This document shows positions 5,142 through 6,393 of a stretch of DNA of 6,393 bases, in pieces. The notes beneath the pieces are model-generated. The model made no database searches, was not told the origin of the DNA, and saw only the letters and a program-made list of their open reading frames with translations. The stretch is from JBHHZJ01 sp046758005. Its GTDB lineage: Bacteria > Pseudomonadota > Alphaproteobacteria > Kiloniellales > J153. The stretch spans positions 1 through 6,393 of the forward strand of contig JBHHZJ010000141.1 in assembly GCA_046758005.1 (NCBI GenBank), read 5' to 3'. A program made the position numbers and the translations under genes. Positions within the stretch are counted from its first letter, which is position 1. Every line of letters begins with the position of its first letter.

Positions 5142-6299
5142 ATGGCAAATCGCGATTCGAGAAAGACCCCGGCGCCCCCGCCAGGGATCAAGCGCCGGGA
5201 CTTCATCAGGCAGGCGACCGCCACGACGGCGGCGGCCGCGACGGCGGTGGCGGCCTCGAGTCTTCCGAAGCCGTCCCTTTCCCAGGGCCGGCTTAAATGG
5301 CGGATGCAGACGACGTGGCCCAAGAACTTCCCGGGCCTGGGCACCGGCGCCAACAAGCTGGCCGAGTTCATCACCGCGGCCTCGGAAGGCCGGCTCACGG
5401 TCGAGGTCTTCGGCGCCGGGGAGATCGTGCCGGCCTTCGAGACCATGGACGCGGTCTCGAGCGGCACCATCGAGATGGGCCACGGGGCTCCCTACTACTG
5501 GAAGGGCAAGGTGCCGGCGAGCCAGTTCATCGCCTCGACTCCGTTCGGGCTCAACGTGGCGGAACAGAACGCCTGGCTCCAGTTCGGCGGCGGCCAGCAG
5601 CTTGCCGACAGGGTCTACAAGGAGCTGGGTTGCAAGTTCTTCGCCTCGGGCAACACCGGGGTGCAGATGGGCGGCTGGTTCAACAAGGAGATCAACTCAC
5701 TCGAGGATTACAAGGGGCTGAAGATGCGCATCCCGGGCCTCGGCGGCGAAGTGGTCAAGGCCGCCGGCGGCAACGTGGTGAACCTGCCGGGCGGCGAGAT
5801 CCCGCCCGCCCTGTCCTCGGGCGCCATCGACGCCACCGAATGGGTCGGCCCGTACAACGACCTCGCCTTCGGTCTCTACAAGAGCGCGAAATTCTACTAT
5901 TACCCGGGCTGGCACGAACCGGCGACCCTGCTCGACAACTTCATCACCCTCAAGGCCTGGGAGAACCTGAGCGGCGACCTGAAGGCGATCGTTCAGGCCG
6001 CGAACGGTTACGCGAACCTTTACGTGCTCAACGAATTCATGGCCAACAACAATTCCTCGTTGAATACGTTGGTGAACAAGCACGGCGTGATCGTGAAGAA
6101 GTTCCCGGACGAGGTGCTGAACGGCTTGGGCGCCTTGGCCGGGCAGGTGCTGGGCGACCTGGCCGCGGCCGATTCGCTCAGCCGCGAGGTCATGCACAGC
6201 ATCGTCACGTTTCGCAAACAGTCGATCGCCTTCGCCAAGGTCTCCGAGCAGGCGTTCTACAATGCCCGCGGCCTGCCCTTTAAGTGGGTGAGCCTGTAG
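5142..6299 (+). CDS. TRAP transporter substrate-binding protein (DctP/TakP-like), Tat-exported
   Basis: Periplasmic solute receptor of a tripartite ATP-independent (TRAP) transporter, which captures an organic acid for Na+-driven uptake. The protein has 385 residues. The N-terminus has a twin-arginine signal, KRRDFIRQ at 17-24, followed by an Ala/Thr-rich hydrophobic stretch to about 40, implying export in folded form. The mature DctP fold begins near LKWRMQTTWPKNFPG (51-65). Gln175, Arg196 in KMRIPGLGG, and the pair Glu233-Trp234 in TEWVGPYND resemble the 2-keto-acid- and sodium-binding residues of Rhodobacter TakP; this comparison is from memory. A 2-oxoacid or similar carboxylate is therefore the favoured ligand. 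No DctQ or DctM gene follows, and a strong hairpin terminator begins 45 bases after the stop, so the gene looks monocistronic in the window. The start is set by a strong Shine-Dalgarno. Confidence 0.95.
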   Translation: MANRDSRKTPAPPPGIKRRDFIRQATATTAAAATAVAASSLPKPSLSQGRLKWRMQTTWPKNFPGLGTGANKLAEFITAASEGRLTVEVFGAGEIVPAFETMDAVSSGTIEMGHGAPYYWKGKVPASQFIASTPFGLNVAEQNAWLQFGGGQQLADRVYKELGCKFFASGNTGVQMGGWFNKEINSLEDYKGLKMRIPGLGGEVVKAAGGNVVNLPGGEIPPALSSGAIDATEWVGPYNDLAFGLYKSAKFYYYPGWHEPATLLDNFITLKAWENLSGDLKAIVQAANGYANLYVLNEFMANNNSSLNTLVNKHGVIVKKFPDEVLNGLGALAGQVLGDLAAADSLSREVMHSIVTFRKQSIAFAKVSEQAFYNARGLPFKWVSL

Positions 6300-6344
6300 G
6301 CGCTGGCGCCTGCACGCCGGGACAACTCCGGCGAATCAATCGAG

Positions 6345-6374
6345 AACCGGCGGGGACACGTCCCCGCCGGTTTC
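6345..6374 (+). terminator. Intrinsic terminator after the TRAP binding-protein gene
   Basis: A perfect 12-bp stem (arms AACCGGCGGGGA and TCCCCGCCGGTT) closes a CACG loop and runs into a short T stretch at 6371-6373. A smaller hairpin with arms CGCCGG and CCGGCG lies upstream at 6315-6333. The stem is very stable but the T run is short, a form common in GC-rich genomes. It could act in both directions, since the opposite strand also ends the stem with TT. Confidence 0.75.
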
Positions 6375-6393
6375 CATGTCGGGCGCGCCTGGA

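Noticed and set aside
3992..5470. Minus-strand frames of 492 and 373 codons across the transferase and the start of the TRAP gene
   Set aside because: They have no domain signal, are Arg/Pro/Ala-rich, and are antisense to two conserved genes.

Overview
The window looks like chromosomal DNA from a GC-rich, flagellated alphaproteobacterium, perhaps in or near the Rhodospirillales. The evidence is the very high GC content, alphaproteobacterial-style MotA and MotB, a TTAA-N7-TTAAC site matching the CtrA consensus upstream of motA, a bacterial aminoacyl-tRNA-protein transferase, and a Tat-exported TRAP-type solute-binding protein. The order-level placement is inferred, not shown.

Layout from left to right. 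Bases 3-80 hold a degenerate array of CTTCGTG-like units just beyond the end of the first gene. Bases 131-1273 (minus strand) encode a PLP enzyme of the cystathionine gamma-synthase/gamma-lyase family. A 303-bp divergent intergenic region follows; it is GC-rich with several small dyads and ends in the candidate CtrA box. motA (1577-2443) and motB (2483-3475) form a two-gene operon encoding the whole flagellar stator. An 86-bp gap with three adjacent dyad symmetries separates motB from a small RDD-family membrane protein (3562-4092). After 133 bp comes an arginyl/leucyl-tRNA-protein transferase (4226-4993). A 148-bp leader with a possible promoter, a perfect stem-loop and a strong Shine-Dalgarno then precedes a TRAP solute-binding protein (5142-6299), which is closed off by a strong hairpin terminator at 6345-6374.

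Functionally the window is a mixture: sulfur amino-acid metabolism, motility (MotA and MotB form the proton channel that drives the flagellar motor), an N-degron tagging enzyme, and periplasmic capture of an organic acid. Only motA and motB clearly work together. The RDD and transferase genes may be co-transcribed. The TRAP binding protein appears to be a single-gene unit, and its membrane partners are not in the window.

I found no mobile element, CRISPR array, tRNA or rRNA gene, and no convincing undescribed multi-gene system. The observations most worth checking are non-coding: the CtrA-type palindrome before motA, the periodic repeat array at the left edge, the 20-bp perfect dyad just before the RDD start codon, and the structured leader of the TRAP gene.
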